Shown in pieces: positions 6,061-14,391 of a DNA stretch of 27,200 nucleotides. The DNA is taken from positions 1 to 27,200 of the forward strand of contig CAJUSO010000037.1 of assembly GCA_910588965.1 (NCBI GenBank). Direction: 5' to 3'. The notes beneath the pieces are model-generated. The model did not search any database. It saw nothing but the letters and a program-made list of their open reading frames with translations, and was not told where the DNA came from. A program made the position numbers and the translations under genes. Within the stretch, counting starts at the first letter, position 1; each line of letters opens with the position of its first letter. This DNA is from an uncultured Lachnospiraceae bacterium (GTDB lineage Bacteria; Bacillota; Clostridia; Lachnospirales; Lachnospiraceae).

Positions 6061-9000
6061 TTATTTGCGGATTGTAACGGTTTTTACCTTGCTATACTTG
6101 CCATATACCTTGCTGCCCTTGGAATCTGTCTTGTAAGCCCTTACCTTGATGTAGTATTTCTTTCCTTTTTTCAGCTTGGATAATGTGGCCTTGCCCGTTG
6201 CCTTAACCGTTACGTTCTTCTTATTCTTCTTAAACTTCTTGTCGGTTGCATAAGTAAGCTGATAGCCTTTTGCACCGCTAACCTTCTTTACAATGACTTC
6301 GCATTTCTTGGACTTATTATTCTTTGCGCTCTTCACTGCAGCGGTTGCAACCGTCACTTTCTTCCATTTGGCCTTTAAGGTAAGGTTGGAAGTTACCTTG
6401 CTCTTGAAATTATATTTCTTGCTGCCCTTATACCAGCCCACAAAGGTGTATTTTGCCCTCACCGTCTTGGGGCTTGAAACGGTCTTGCCAGCCTGTACGG
6501 TCTTGCTGGAAACCTTAGAACCGCCGTTGCTGTCAAATTTTACCGTGAACTTTGCAGCTTTCCAATGTGCCGTTAAGGTAATATTGGATTTCACTGCGGC
6601 ATTAAAGTCATATTTTGTGCTGCCAAGATACCATCCGTCAAAGGTGTACCCGCTCCTGGTAGGATCTTTGGGCTTGCTCACCTTCCCGCCTTCAACGATT
6701 GTAGCATTGTTGATTGCGGAGCCGCCTTTGCTGTCAAATTTTACGGTATAATAAGCAGGGTCTTTCTTGGCTACGGTAATACGGAAGGACTTCCTCCGGA
6801 TCTGGTCACGGACTGTCCCATCGCCTGCTACCGTAATTGTTGCTGTCAGTTCTACCACTGCGTCGCCTGCGCTAGGGGATGGCCTGGTCACTTTCCCGGT
6901 AGAAGTGATGACTGCTTCATTGGAAGATTCCCATGTGACTGCTGCCCCATTTGCTGTCTTGGATGGAAGGCTGATATCAGATATTACTTCTGTGGCTGCT
7001 AAGTCCAGCCCTGCTGCTGCTTCCTCTGCCTTATTTACAAACCCTTCTGCTGCCGCTGCATAGGATGCGTCCCATTTCAGCCTCAGGTTATTGTATTCCT
7101 CAGAAGTAACCGGCATAATCGTCCCATGGCTTGCGTCTGGCTCAGGCATAGAGTAAAGGGTCTTGCCGCCTACTGTTTCTGATTTGCCGGTCCCGAGCAC
7201 ATGGAAATTCCCATCTTCAATCCTGGAAGAAAGGCCTGGGAAGATGGTGGCGCCTGTCCGGTCAGCTACCAGGCAGTATACGTCGTCGCCTTCTAATTGG
7301 AAGCCCTTTAAGGATGCTACTTCCTTGGCATTTGCCACGTCGTCTGTATTAATCTTGAAGATACATCCGCCTTCAATCTGGCCGCCGCTGATATCCAGGG
7401 AATTTGCATGTACAAGCTCCCAATCTGCAGTAGGTGCGGTAAGGGATTTGCTCCTCTGGCAGAAAATACGCTTGCTCGGGGTCCCATTGACAGTCCCGCC
7501 ATCTTCATTCTTGGTATAACGGTAATAATATTCCCCAACCTTGATAACTGTCGTGTCAATGACAGAACCAGACTGTTCAATCCAAACCTCTGCTTCAGAG
7601 AAGTTATAGAAATCCCTGGTAGTGGCATAGTAAACCCTCTGCTTACCATAACCGTCGTCGCCTGTCTTGGATGCCCAGAATACCACATATTGGCCTGTCT
7701 CATCATCCCAGTATGCTTCCGGCGCCCAAGTACATCCAGCGTTGTCCCTTGCTACCTTGCATTCCCTCTGGTCGCTCCAGTTCACAAGGTCGGTAGACTC
7801 CCAGACCATAATCTTCTGGCTTCCATATTTCTGGTTCTGATCCCAGCCCTGTCCTGGGTACTTCGTCCCGTCCTGTTCTAAGCCTGCCACTGTCAGGTCT
7901 GTGGCAATCAGGTAGAACCTATCGCCTTCTGGGGAACGGATAATAAACGGATCGCGGAGGCCGTGGGTCCCTAATCTGGATTCCAGCACAAACCTGCCGT
8001 TGTTCAATGCATCGAAATTCAGCCCGTCCTCACTGATACCAAAGTAAATCCTTTCGTCCTTCGTGCTGGTATATGGGAAATAAGCAAAAATGTAATCGGT
8101 GGTTTCAGGTATCTTGACGGCTTTTTTCACCGTACAGTCAAATTTCTTCTCCAAAGTTGCGTCATTCTTGGATAATTTCGCTGTTAATGTCACTTTTGTA
8201 TCCTGGGGCTGCCTAGCCACAATGCCCGGAAGGATTTTGCCGTTGGCCGTAGTCTTAATTACAGACTCATTGGAAGACGACCAGGTAACCTTAGATCCAT
8301 TCACCCCAGTTTCCGGAAGGTTGATATTCCCGCGGATATTGTCTGCATTGGGGATGATAAGGCTGTCTGCGTCTAACTGCAGCAAGTTTTCATCCGTCGC
8401 ATTCCCAATAACGGTAAATACCAATGCCTTATCAGCGGTAATCCCATTCCGCTCAACGGTAGCTGTCATCGTTACGGAAGTATCCAGCAGCGGTATGGTG
8501 ACCTTACCCTCTTCACTAATCACAGAAGGATTGCTGCTTACCCATTTCGTGATGTTCCCTTCCATGTTCTTCTCACCAATGGTGGTCTTAGAAGGAAGCG
8601 CCAGGTCTGCCTTGATTTCATCCTTGGAAGCATTGGCGCCTAGGCAGTCTGCCTCTGCTAAATGGATATCCTTGGCTGTGAAATCACTGGCGGACAGGCT
8701 GTCCAGCATTTCCTCAATATCATCCTGCAGTTCTGCTACTTCTGCGTCAGACAAAGCTTTGTCATAAATACGGAAATCAGCGACAGAGCCTTTGAATTTG
8801 GGGTCATTTGCTTCATAGAATGACCATCCCATATAGCCGTCTTTGCCGTCCCCGGCAGTCATAAGGCCCTGCAGCGTGGTGCCCTTGGCATTGCCGGCTT
8901 CCATATTGATGCTGTTCTGCTTCTCACCGTTCAGGTAGAAGGTAAAGTCTTTGGTCGCGTCGGAATATGTAGCGGTAATGTTCTGCCAGACGCCTTCATC

Positions 9001-9510
9001 CAACGCCTTGTCCCCGCCGATTACGGACTCATAATCCCAGCCGTTGCCGCCGCTGGCCGGCACAAACCCTACGCCCCCGCGCAATGCGCTGTTCTGGTTC
9101 GAGCAGCCGGTAATGTACATGTAGCGTTTATTCGAAGAACCTAATGCCCACATCCAGGATGACTTAACATTCTGTGTGACCTTCACAAGCATATTCACTG
9201 TTACTTCGTCCATGTCTGTGCTGATAGTCCCGTCCGGGATCTCCACATATCCTCCCTTCAGGTTCAGCACGTCAATCCCCTCAACCTTTGTGCTCTCTAC
9301 AGCGTCCACGATGACGCCGCTATGGCTGTTATTGGTCAGATCCTTCACTGTCCCGTCATCATTCATGGTCATGTCCCAATGCATAACCATATTGCTGTCA
9401 GCTACAGCCGCCTGTACGCTGCCAAACCCAGCCGTAGGCAGCATTGTCACTGCCATTGCAACCGCTGTCAGCCCGGCAATTGCATGCCTAAAATACTTTG
9501 CAGCTTTCAT
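6061..9510 (-). CDS. secreted multidomain GH43-family glycoside hydrolase
   Basis: A 1149-residue extracellular protein. A signal peptide spans 1-35 (MKAAKYFRHAIAGLTAVAMA..., cleavage near VQAA). Then come a LamG/concanavalin-like domain (about 37-235), two atrophied Ig-like repeats (about 265-460, with KWVSSNPSVIS and TWSSSNESVI), and a five-blade GH43-like domain (about 465-790; HGLRDPFI, WAPEAYWD, IEGGCIF). These are followed by a third Ig-like unit (VTWESSNEAVI), two InlB-type repeats (GYTFDGWY, YTFVGWY) and a very basic C-terminal fibronectin-like domain. GH43 enzymes cleave arabinan, xylan or galactan side chains; the exact specificity is not readable. No LPxTG motif is seen, so attachment may rest on the basic C-terminal domain. 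I chose ATG 9510 over an upstream in-frame start because AAAAGGAGG precedes it and the signal peptide begins there. Confidence 0.85.
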   Translation of the reverse strand: MKAAKYFRHAIAGLTAVAMAVTMLPTAGFGSVQAAVADSNMVMHWDMTMNDDGTVKDLTNNSHSGVIVDAVESTKVEGIDVLNLKGGYVEIPDGTISTDMDEVTVNMLVKVTQNVKSSWMWALGSSNKRYMYITGCSNQNSALRGGVGFVPASGGNGWDYESVIGGDKALDEGVWQNITATYSDATKDFTFYLNGEKQNSINMEAGNAKGTTLQGLMTAGDGKDGYMGWSFYEANDPKFKGSVADFRIYDKALSDAEVAELQDDIEEMLDSLSASDFTAKDIHLAEADCLGANASKDEIKADLALPSKTTIGEKNMEGNITKWVSSNPSVISEEGKVTIPLLDTSVTMTATVERNGITADKALVFTVIGNATDENLLQLDADSLIIPNADNIRGNINLPETGVNGSKVTWSSSNESVIKTTANGKILPGIVARQPQDTKVTLTAKLSKNDATLEKKFDCTVKKAVKIPETTDYIFAYFPYTSTKDERIYFGISEDGLNFDALNNGRFVLESRLGTHGLRDPFIIRSPEGDRFYLIATDLTVAGLEQDGTKYPGQGWDQNQKYGSQKIMVWESTDLVNWSDQRECKVARDNAGCTWAPEAYWDDETGQYVVFWASKTGDDGYGKQRVYYATTRDFYNFSEAEVWIEQSGSVIDTTVIKVGEYYYRYTKNEDGGTVNGTPSKRIFCQRSKSLTAPTADWELVHANSLDISGGQIEGGCIFKINTDDVANAKEVASLKGFQLEGDDVYCLVADRTGATIFPGLSSRIEDGNFHVLGTGKSETVGGKTLYSMPEPDASHGTIMPVTSEEYNNLRLKWDASYAAAAEGFVNKAEEAAAGLDLAATEVISDISLPSKTANGAAVTWESSNEAVITSTGKVTRPSPSAGDAVVELTATITVAGDGTVRDQIRRKSFRITVAKKDPAYYTVKFDSKGGSAINNATIVEGGKVSKPKDPTRSGYTFDGWYLGSTKYDFNAAVKSNITLTAHWKAAKFTVKFDSNGGSKVSSKTVQAGKTVSSPKTVRAKYTFVGWYKGSKKYNFKSKVTSNLTLKAKWKKVTVATAAVKSAKNNKSKKCEVIVKKVSGAKGYQLTYATDKKFKKNKKNVTVKATGKATLSKLKKGKKYYIKVRAYKTDSKGSKVYGKYSKVKTVTIRK

Positions 9511-9585
9511 TTCTTGCGCCCTCCTTTTTATAAATCTTGTGTGCGTCCCCAAAGCCCTTTTGGGAACCATTCCCCTGCATTGGGT

Positions 9586-9614
9586 ATTATACCATACAAC
9601 GAGCCTTACATCAA
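9586..9614 (-). promoter_or_regulatory. sigma-A promoter of the GH43 gene
   Basis: On the minus strand, TTGATG (9609-9614), 17 bases, then TATAAT (9586-9591) with an extended TG motif directly before the -10. The transcript leader is about 70 bases long. Confidence 0.8.
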
Positions 9615-9776
9615 TCGGGTTTTATACAAAAGACACAAAATTATTCACCCATTGTTACTGCTTATGCCCTAGCGGCCGTCTTTTCCCCTGTAAGGGCAGG
9701 ATCCAGGCGCATAAGGCTCTCTTTGCCGCCGCTCCCCCATTTGCTACATTCAAATGTCCTGTCACAACATTCTAAA

Positions 9777-9794
9777 AGGTTTTTGCCAAAACCT
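9777..9794. promoter_or_regulatory. palindrome upstream of the LytTR gene
   Basis: AGGTTTT and AAAACCT form a perfect 7-bp inverted repeat around TGCC, about 30 bases before the LytTR start codon. It may be an operator or a leader hairpin. LytTR proteins usually bind direct repeats, so self-binding is uncertain. Confidence 0.35.
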
Positions 9795-9825
9795 GCCGAT
9801 AAAGTAAATAAGCGAGGTGGGCAAA

Positions 9826-10572
9826 TTGAATGTAGCAATCTGTGATGATGAACAGCCTGGGCGGAGCCGCATCCGCAGCCTGGTGCAGAGGCAGGGCATG
9901 GAATGCCAGATTGAAGAATTCCCTTCCGGCCAGGCGTTGCTGCAGGCCATTGACGGGGCAGGGGAATGGCCGGATATCCTGTTCCTGGATATTTCCATGG
10001 ATGGCATGGACGGCATATCGGTGGCAAAGGAACTTAGAGCCAGGCTCCGGGAAAGCCAGGAGCCCGTCTGGGGAAGCCTTCCCCTGCTTATTTTCGTATC
10101 CGGCCGCCCGGAATATATGCCAGAGGCCTTTGGTGTGAATGCGTTCCAGTTCTTGGTAAAGCCCTTCGGGGAGGCGGATTTCAACCGGGTTTTCACCCAG
10201 GCAGCCCAGGAATACCGCTTCCTGGCTGCACAGAAACAGAAAAAGCCAAAAGAGATACTGGTGAGGAGCCAAAACTCTACCAGGAGCATCCGCGCAGAGG
10301 GCATTTATTATGTGGAAAGCAGCAACCGGAAGGTTATCCTGTGCCTAGGGCAGGAAAAGTTAGAATACTATGGCAAAATCAGCCGCCTGGAGCAGGAACT
10401 GGGCAGCGGCTTTTTCCGGGTGCATAAGGGATTTCTGGTAAACATGCAGTATGTGGAGCAATACAGCCGCACAGGGGTGCGCATGCAAAACGGCGATAGC
10501 CTGCTGGTTTCCAAATATAAGTACCAGGATTTTGCAAAGGCATATCAGGATTTCATTTCAGAAGAAACATAA
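9826..10572 (+). CDS. LytTR-family response regulator, orphan
   Basis: A 248-residue protein: receiver domain 1-125 with acidic pocket D7/D8, phosphoacceptor D55 (DILFLDISMDGMDG) and K112 (FLVKPF), then a LytTR DNA-binding domain (about 143-245; IYYVESSNRKVIL, FFRVHKGFLVNMQYV). Such AgrA/VirR-type regulators usually answer to a membrane histidine kinase, but no kinase gene is in reach. I prefer TTG 9826 as the start because GAGGTGG lies 5 bases upstream and MNVAICDDE is the normal family N terminus; a GTG at 9817 would add three residues but has no ribosome binding site. It is followed after 28 bases by the FliD-C-like gene, so the two are probably co-transcribed. Confidence 0.88.
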   Translation: MNVAICDDEQPGRSRIRSLVQRQGMECQIEEFPSGQALLQAIDGAGEWPDILFLDISMDGMDGISVAKELRARLRESQEPVWGSLPLLIFVSGRPEYMPEAFGVNAFQFLVKPFGEADFNRVFTQAAQEYRFLAAQKQKKPKEILVRSQNSTRSIRAEGIYYVESSNRKVILCLGQEKLEYYGKISRLEQELGSGFFRVHKGFLVNMQYVEQYSRTGVRMQNGDSLLVSKYKYQDFAKAYQDFISEET

Positions 10573-10600
10573 GTAAAATATATGTATGGAGGTATGAGAT

Positions 10601-11257
10601 ATGAGGATGACAGACCATGTATTAAACGCAACCGCTTTAAGGTCCGGGGTTCCGGTCCACAAAGTATCCCTTGTAAGCCAGCTGGGGAAAAACTCCCAGG
10701 GCGGCCTGCTGGAGGCCCTGGATAAAAAAAGCGCCGCTACGTCCGGCCAGAAGGACAGGTATGAGAAATTAAAAAAAGCCGCAGAACAGCTAGCCCAGAA
10801 TCTGGACGCCTTTACCAAAGAAGGGGAGGATTCCATTTTTGCCAAAGCAAAGGCAAGCGGGGACAGCCAGGAAATCCATAAAAGCCTGGAAGGGCTGGTA
10901 AAAAGCTATAACAGCACCTTGAAGGCGTTAAATACTACGGCATCGCCGGTAGACGCCTATTACCGCCAGATGCTCCAGGATGCTGCCAAGGAAAACAGCG
11001 GGGCATTAGCTGAAATCGGGATTGCGGTAGCAAAGGATGGGACCATCAGCATTGACAAGGAAAAGCTAGAAGCCGCCAGCATAGACAGCCTGGAGAAGGC
11101 CTTAGGCGCCTCAGGGGGATTTTCCGCCAAGGTATCCTTCCTGGCTGGGCGGATTTTTGGCAACGCACAGGCCAATGCAGAGAGCAGTTCGTCCCAATAT
11201 AACGCGTCAGGCCATGCCTATTCCGCTTATAGCAATATGTATGACATCTGGGGCTGA
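10601..11257 (+). CDS. hypothetical protein resembling the FliD C-terminal region
   Basis: A 218-residue protein with no signal peptide and no membrane helix. The middle and end resemble the FliD (flagellar cap) C-terminal region: LVKSYNSTLKALN, YYRQMLQDAA and LAEIGIAVAKDGTISIDKEKL, the last matching the family pattern LGI...DGTLSLDxxKL. It lacks the large outer domains of a full FliD, and no flagellar genes are nearby. The end is Ser/Tyr/Asn-rich (SSSSQYNASGHAYSAYSNMY). TATGGAGG lies 7 bases before ATG 10601. It sits 28 bases behind the LytTR regulator and ahead of a strong terminator. Its function is unknown: a secreted or appendage-related protein is one possibility, a repurposed coiled-coil protein another. 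Confidence 0.6.
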   Translation: MRMTDHVLNATALRSGVPVHKVSLVSQLGKNSQGGLLEALDKKSAATSGQKDRYEKLKKAAEQLAQNLDAFTKEGEDSIFAKAKASGDSQEIHKSLEGLVKSYNSTLKALNTTASPVDAYYRQMLQDAAKENSGALAEIGIAVAKDGTISIDKEKLEAASIDSLEKALGASGGFSAKVSFLAGRIFGNAQANAESSSSQYNASGHAYSAYSNMYDIWG

Positions 11258-11343
11258 TTGCCCGATATCTTTCAGGCGCTATGCCAGGGCCAGCCATCCT
11301 TTGGGTCCCCTTTCCTATGGGCGCCGCCAGCCGATATCATACG

Positions 11344-11379
11344 AAAAGGCCGGGAACCGTGTGGGGTTCCCGGCCTTTT
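11344..11379. terminator. bidirectional terminator between the FliD-C-like gene and galT
   Basis: GGCCGGGAACC (11348-11358) and GGTTCCCGGCC (11365-11375) form a perfect 11-bp stem with a 6-nt loop, flanked by AAAA on the left and TTTT on the right. Confidence 0.9.
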
Positions 11380-11435
11380 GCCGTCTTTGTATTGTGCCGC
11401 AGGGCAGCAATCCATGCCCCTGCACCAAGGTACGC

Positions 11436-12935
11436 CTAACCCATAGAAGCCAGGAACCTGTCAAAAGCTTCCTGCCCTTCCTTGTCCCGCTTATATACCC
11501 CGGCATGCTCCAATACCTGGCTGAACACCAGGGCAATCTCCTTATGCAGGATTTCCATTACATTTTCACGGGTAACCTGGCTGTATTTCGGCAAAAACCC
11601 TTCCACCCAGTCCGCATGCTTCTCTATGGCCTCATCTGCCCGGATATCATTCCCATTGAGCATGGCGTCCGCCAGCCTCTCCATCTCATCTTTCAGCCTT
11701 GCCGGGAGCACTGCCAGGCCCATTACCTCAATCAAGCCGATATTTTCTTTCTTGATGTGGTGCAGTTCTGCATGGGGATGGTACAGCCCCAGCGGATGCT
11801 CCTCCGTGGTAATATTGTTCCGCAGCACCAAATCCAGCTCATACAGGCCGTCGCGCTTCCTGGCAATCGGCGTAATGGTATTGTGGGGTTCCCCGTCTGT
11901 TTCTGCGAAAATAAATGCATCCTCGTCCGTATACCCGCGCCAGGCGCCTAAAATCTTATCCGCCAAAGCAATCAGCCGGCCTGTATCTTCCCCAGAAATC
12001 CGGATAACTGACATAGGCCATTTCACAACCCCTGCCTTCACATCCTCAAAGCCAGCCACTGTAAATTCCCGCTCAACCGGCGCTTTGGCCATGGCAAACT
12101 CATAACTCCCGCCCTGGAAATGGTCATGGCTTAGGATGGAGCCGCCTACAATCGGAAGGTCTGCATTCGACCCCACAATATAATGGGGGAACTGCTTTAC
12201 AAAATCAAAGAGCTTGCAGAATGTACCATGTTCAATCTTCATCGGGATATGCTGGGAATGAAACACAATGCAATGCTCATTGTAATACACATAGGGGGAA
12301 TACTGGAACCCCCACTTGCAGTCCTGGATTGTCACGGGGATAATCCGGTGGTTCTGCCTTGCAGGATGGTTAATCCGCCCGGCATAGCCTTCATTCTCCA
12401 TGCACAGCAGGCATTTAGGGTAACCGCCCTGCTTGGCGTTCTTGGCAGCGGCAATGGCTTTCGGGTCCTTCTCAGGCTTGGACAGGTTAATAGTGATATC
12501 CATCTCGCCATAGGGGGTCTTAGCCTTCCACTTCACGTCCTTGGCAATCCGGTAACGGCGGATATAATCGCTGTCCTGGCTTAACTGGTAGTAATAATCT
12601 GTGGCAGCCTTCGGCCCCTCCTGCCGGTAAACCTCCCAGAACTTGGCAATCACCTCGCTGGGGCGGGGCATCAGCTTGGACATCAGCTTTGTGTCCAGCA
12701 AATCCCGGTACACCACGCCATTCTCCTCCAGTACGCCGTGCTCATAAGCATAATCCAGCAATTCCTCCAGCACGGGCTCCAGATCTACATTCTCAAATTC
12801 TGTCCCCGGATCCTCATATTCTTCTATCTGCAATGCCTCTAACAGCTGGTTCGTGGCAAACACCACATCCTCTTCCTTGAGCAGGTTCCGCTCCAGCCCA
12901 TAGCATACCAGCTTTTTAATCGCTTCATTTACCAT
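11436..12935 (-). CDS. galT: UDP-glucose--hexose-1-phosphate uridylyltransferase, class II
   Basis: A 499-residue protein of the Gram-positive GalT type 2 family (about 490-500 residues), unrelated in length to the 350-residue E. coli enzyme. It converts galactose-1-phosphate and UDP-glucose to UDP-galactose and glucose-1-phosphate in the cytoplasm (Leloir pathway). Visible marks are the N terminus (VNEAIKKLVCYGLERNLL), KCLLCMENEGYAGR (C175/C178), and GGSILSHDHFQGG with the active-site His region near residues 270-272. GGGAGGATT precedes ATG 12935. It is 31 bases downstream of galK and shares its promoter; the transcript ends at 11344-11379. No galE was seen in the window. Confidence 0.95.
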   Translation of the reverse strand: MVNEAIKKLVCYGLERNLLKEEDVVFATNQLLEALQIEEYEDPGTEFENVDLEPVLEELLDYAYEHGVLEENGVVYRDLLDTKLMSKLMPRPSEVIAKFWEVYRQEGPKAATDYYYQLSQDSDYIRRYRIAKDVKWKAKTPYGEMDITINLSKPEKDPKAIAAAKNAKQGGYPKCLLCMENEGYAGRINHPARQNHRIIPVTIQDCKWGFQYSPYVYYNEHCIVFHSQHIPMKIEHGTFCKLFDFVKQFPHYIVGSNADLPIVGGSILSHDHFQGGSYEFAMAKAPVEREFTVAGFEDVKAGVVKWPMSVIRISGEDTGRLIALADKILGAWRGYTDEDAFIFAETDGEPHNTITPIARKRDGLYELDLVLRNNITTEEHPLGLYHPHAELHHIKKENIGLIEVMGLAVLPARLKDEMERLADAMLNGNDIRADEAIEKHADWVEGFLPKYSQVTRENVMEILHKEIALVFSQVLEHAGVYKRDKEGQEAFDRFLASMG

Positions 12936-12966
12936 TGTAAAATCCTCCCAATTTTTAGTTTGATGG

Positions 12967-14247
12967 CTACACTACCCGGATACCGCCGAAAGGCCTTACC
13001 TTCAGCACATGGCAGGAGCCTTCCCCATAGATGCCGTCCAGCATCTTGCGGTATCCTTCCACAAAATCATCTGCCACAAAAGCCTGGATTGTGCCTGCAA
13101 AGCCGCCGCCGTGGACACGGCTTGCCCCATGGCCAGGCAGGATGCTGTCACTGGCAGCCAGGCCAATGGATACGCTCTGGTTCTGTACATCCTTATTGGT
13201 ATAAATGTTCTGCAGGTATTTAAAGGATGAATCCCCAGATTCCTTCACGGCCTGCAGGAAGCCCTGGAAATCCCCTTCCTTGAGGCATGACACTTCCCTT
13301 TCTACGCGCTTGTCTTCCTCAAAGAAATGCAGAGCCCGCAATACGGGGCGGTCGCCGCATTTTTTGCGCAGCTTCGGGATATCCTTGTAGAAATCCTCCG
13401 GGGTTACCTCCCGCAAGAAGCCTTTGCCAAAGAACGCTGCCACTTTTTTCATTTCCTGGGGAATCTGGGCATAATCGTCCGTTAAGTCCGCGTGGGATCC
13501 CTTGGTGTCTGTAATACAGAGGCTGTGCCGGTAAGCGCTGAAATCCACGCCTACTTTCTCCACGATGGGGTTAGAGGGGTCTGCAAAATCAATGTGGATG
13601 AGCCCGCCTACGGAACATGCCATCTGGTCCATCAGGCCGCAGGGCTTGCCAAAATATACATTTTCCGCATATTGGGCAACCTGGGCAATTTCTATGGGGC
13701 TGATGGACATATCATTGTAGAGGCCAGACAGGATTGTTCCAACCAGGACTTCAAAGGCAGCAGAACTGGACATACCTGCGCCGTTCAGCACGTCGCTTGT
13801 AACATAGGCCTGGAATCCGCCTACCTGATGGCCGTTTTTCTTCAGCCCATAGACCATGCCGCGGATCAATCCTATGGATGTGCCTTCCTCTTCTTTCTTA
13901 TTCTCCAGGGAGGAAAGGTCGGCAGTAATCATCGGGTAGCCGTCTGACAGGAGCTGGATCTGGTTTTTCCCAGACTTACGGACAACGGCAATCGCATCCA
14001 GGTTGATAGAGGCTGCAAGGACTTCCCCATGCTGGTGGTCTGTATGGTTGCCGCCTACTTCGCTCCTGCCGGGGGCGCTGTAGATTTCCGCCTCCCCCGG
14101 GCCGTACAGCTCCTCAAATTTCCGGATAGCCTCTTGGTAGCGCTTGGCCTGGTAAGCTAACACATTCTGGGATATGTAGATTTCAGCCAGGCGGCCTTGG
14201 TATTTTTGGGCTGCAAATTCTTGTAACAGTGTTGTTGAGTGTTCCAT
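12967..14247 (-). CDS. galK: galactokinase
   Basis: A 426-residue GHMP-family sugar kinase that phosphorylates galactose at C1 with ATP. It carries the galactokinase signature GRSEVGGNHTDHQHG (residues 60-74), the ATP-binding GHMP loop NGAGMSSSAAFEVL (about 155-168) and a late GHGASRVHGGGFAGT motif. ATG 14247 is chosen because AAAGGAGG lies upstream and the protein family begins here; an in-frame start 96 bases upstream would place translated sequence over the promoter and operator. galK is the first gene of galK-galT. A promoter (14296-14324) overlapped by an inverted repeat (14309-14338) suggests repression by the LacI-type regulator encoded at 15436. Confidence 0.95.
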   Translation of the reverse strand: MEHSTTLLQEFAAQKYQGRLAEIYISQNVLAYQAKRYQEAIRKFEELYGPGEAEIYSAPGRSEVGGNHTDHQHGEVLAASINLDAIAVVRKSGKNQIQLLSDGYPMITADLSSLENKKEEEGTSIGLIRGMVYGLKKNGHQVGGFQAYVTSDVLNGAGMSSSAAFEVLVGTILSGLYNDMSISPIEIAQVAQYAENVYFGKPCGLMDQMACSVGGLIHIDFADPSNPIVEKVGVDFSAYRHSLCITDTKGSHADLTDDYAQIPQEMKKVAAFFGKGFLREVTPEDFYKDIPKLRKKCGDRPVLRALHFFEEDKRVEREVSCLKEGDFQGFLQAVKESGDSSFKYLQNIYTNKDVQNQSVSIGLAASDSILPGHGASRVHGGGFAGTIQAFVADDFVEGYRKMLDGIYGEGSCHVLKVRPFGGIRVV

Positions 14248-14295
14248 AACTTTAACCTGCCTCCTTTGATTTGTTTGAGATTTCGTGATACTTCT

Positions 14296-14324
14296 ATTAT
14301 AAACGCTCTTTACTAAACGGTCAA
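14296..14324 (-). promoter_or_regulatory. sigma-A promoter of galK-galT
   Basis: On the minus strand, TTGACC (14319-14324), 17 bases, then a perfect TATAAT (14296-14301). The -35 box and spacer lie inside the inverted repeat 14309-14338. Confidence 0.88.
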
Positions 14325-14338
14325 TCAATTTTAGTAAA
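14309..14338. promoter_or_regulatory. GalR/LacI-type operator at the galK promoter
   Basis: TTTACTAAA (14309-14317) and TTTAGTAAA (14330-14338) form a perfect 9-bp inverted repeat with 12 bases between. One half lies in the spacer between -35 and -10 and the other just upstream of -35. The same half-site occurs as a contiguous palindrome before the lacI-type gene. Confidence 0.75.
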
Positions 14339-14391
14339 TGCATTGCAACAATCTCTGCGCGGCTTCCCTCGGCGCCCCAGCGGGGGCAGGC

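Larger units (their letters stand above)
9511..9825. other. divergent intergenic region of the GH43 and LytTR genes
   Basis: This 315-base gap contains the GH43 promoter (9586-9614) and, close to the LytTR gene, a palindrome AGGTTTT-TGCC-AAAACCT (9777-9794). I found no clean promoter for the LytTR gene. No coding sequence is convincing here. Confidence 0.55.

Noticed and set aside
8099..8767. 222-codon plus-strand open frame
   Set aside because: It is antisense to the GH43 gene, rich in Ser/Val from reverse-read Ig-like repeats, and has no ribosome binding site of note.
9783..9811. Possible promoter for the LytTR gene (TTGCCA with TAAAGT)
   Set aside because: The spacing is only 11 bases, too short for a sigma-A promoter.
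9817..9825. GTG 9817 as the start of the LytTR regulator
   Set aside because: No ribosome binding site precedes it; GAGGTGG is better placed for TTG 9826, which gives the usual family N terminus.
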